Source: Brevundimonas diminuta 470-4
GTDB lineage: Bacteria; Pseudomonadota; Alphaproteobacteria; Caulobacterales; Caulobacteraceae
DNA length: 64,000 nt
Assembly (NCBI GenBank): GCA_000318405.1
Contig: KB291761.1
Location: forward strand, 6,062 to 70,061
Direction of reading: 5' to 3'
Every line of letters starts with the position of its first letter. The first letter of the stretch is position 1. The position numbers were made by a program, and so were the translations under genes. The notes under the pieces are model-generated. The model had not been told where the DNA came from. It saw nothing but the letters and a program-made list of their open reading frames with translations, and did not search any database. This document shows positions 63,664 to 64,000 of the stretch, piece by piece.

Positions 63664-64000
63664 ATGAGCTTCACCGTCACTTCGACCGATTTTTCCGACG
63701 GAGGCGTCCTGCCCGACGCCCAGGTCAAGGCGATCGGAAACACCTCGCCGCAACTGTCTTGGTCCGGCGCTCCGGAAGGAACCAAGAGCTTCGCTGTCAC
63801 CTGCTTTGACCCCGACGCTCCTACCGGGTCCGGCTTTTGGCACTGGACCGTCGCCAACCTGCCCGCCGATGTCACCGAACTGGCCGCAGGCGCGGGCGCT
63901 GTCGGCGGCGCCGGGCTGCCCAGGGCCGCCGTGCAGGGCCGCACCGACTATGGCGAGCCAGGCTTCGGCGGCGCCGCCCCGCCCCCCGGCCACGGACCGC
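63664..64000 (+). CDS. PEBP (YbhB/YbcL) family protein, cut by the window end
   Basis: The first 112 codons of a Raf-kinase-inhibitor-like (PEBP) protein. It starts [17 protein letters not shown], then [27 protein letters not shown] and [11 protein letters not shown], the anion-pocket motifs. It is probably about 150-180 residues in full. GGGAGAGC lies about 9 bases ahead of the ATG. Function of bacterial members is unclear. Confidence 0.9.
   Translation, partial: MSFTVTSTDFSDGGVLPDAQVKAIGNTSPQLSWSGAPEGTKSFAVTCFDPDAPTGSGFWHWTVANLPADVTELAAGAGAVGGAGLPRAAVQGRTDYGEPGFGGAAPPPGHGP

Overview
The window is GC-rich chromosomal DNA with tightly packed housekeeping genes on both strands. I see no transposase, phage gene, rRNA, tRNA or CRISPR array. 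Gene content and order (ribF-ileS-lspA, an F0-only ATP synthase operon, split gcvPA/gcvPB, dgt/SPOR/nagZ/scpA/scpB, DUF1476 ahead of purC-purS, an alphaproteobacterial BamF-like lipoprotein, many TTGAC-type -35 boxes) point to an alphaproteobacterium of the Caulobacteraceae, probably Brevundimonas. That assignment is inference from protein sequence and layout, not a database match.

Layout. 1-9 kb: ileS, a DUF3828-like lipoprotein, a membrane protein, ribF, a MaoC hydratase, a HAD phosphatase, lspA, a BamF-like lipoprotein and ispH. 9-14.6 kb: an exported protein, argS, an adenine/adenosine deaminase, a REPIN-like inverted repeat, pncA and fbp. 14.6-20.1 kb: a tandem glycine riboswitch drives gcvT-gcvH-gcvPA-(small exported protein)-gcvPB. 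20.1-24 kb: two membrane proteins, then the F0 operon atpI-atpB-atpE-atpF'-atpF. 24-29.2 kb: scpB, scpA, nagZ, a SPOR protein, dgt and divergent erpA. 29-33 kb: a small exported protein, a YpfJ-type metallopeptidase, a DUF418 membrane protein and a two-lobed aspartyl protease. 33-40.7 kb: the homoserine branch point, with thrC, thrB, a compact aspartokinase-homoserine dehydrogenase fusion, and metX-metB. 40.7-48 kb: glyS, glyQ, a polysaccharide deacetylase and an S8 autotransporter. 48-54 kb: an unknown protein, ispE, a TPR protein and ETF-QO. 54-64 kb: uracil-DNA glycosylase, lytic transglycosylase, a guanidinium exporter with a guanidine-II riboswitch, purB, a 2OG-Fe(II) oxygenase, a deoxyinosine glycosylase, a fasciclin lipoprotein, DUF1476 (ATPase zeta inhibitor), purC, purS, cfa and the start of a PEBP-family gene.

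The most interesting part is 35.1-40.7 kb. The aspartokinase-homoserine dehydrogenase fusion has no ACT regulatory domain. It is preceded by an unlisted 33-residue leader peptide with nine Thr codons and a terminator whose 5' arm can pair with the end of the leader ORF, which is a classic attenuator layout. On the opposite strand of the same 660-bp gap, metX-metB is preceded by an S-box-clan SAM riboswitch. The two outlets of homoserine, to threonine and to methionine, therefore appear to be set by two divergent RNA sensors.

Other points of note are a low-GC secreted-protein gene spliced by two 4-bp overlaps between gcvPA and gcvPB, a clear two-hairpin guanidine-II riboswitch, and several families of 120-165-bp intergenic inverted repeats whose ends are themselves hairpins.
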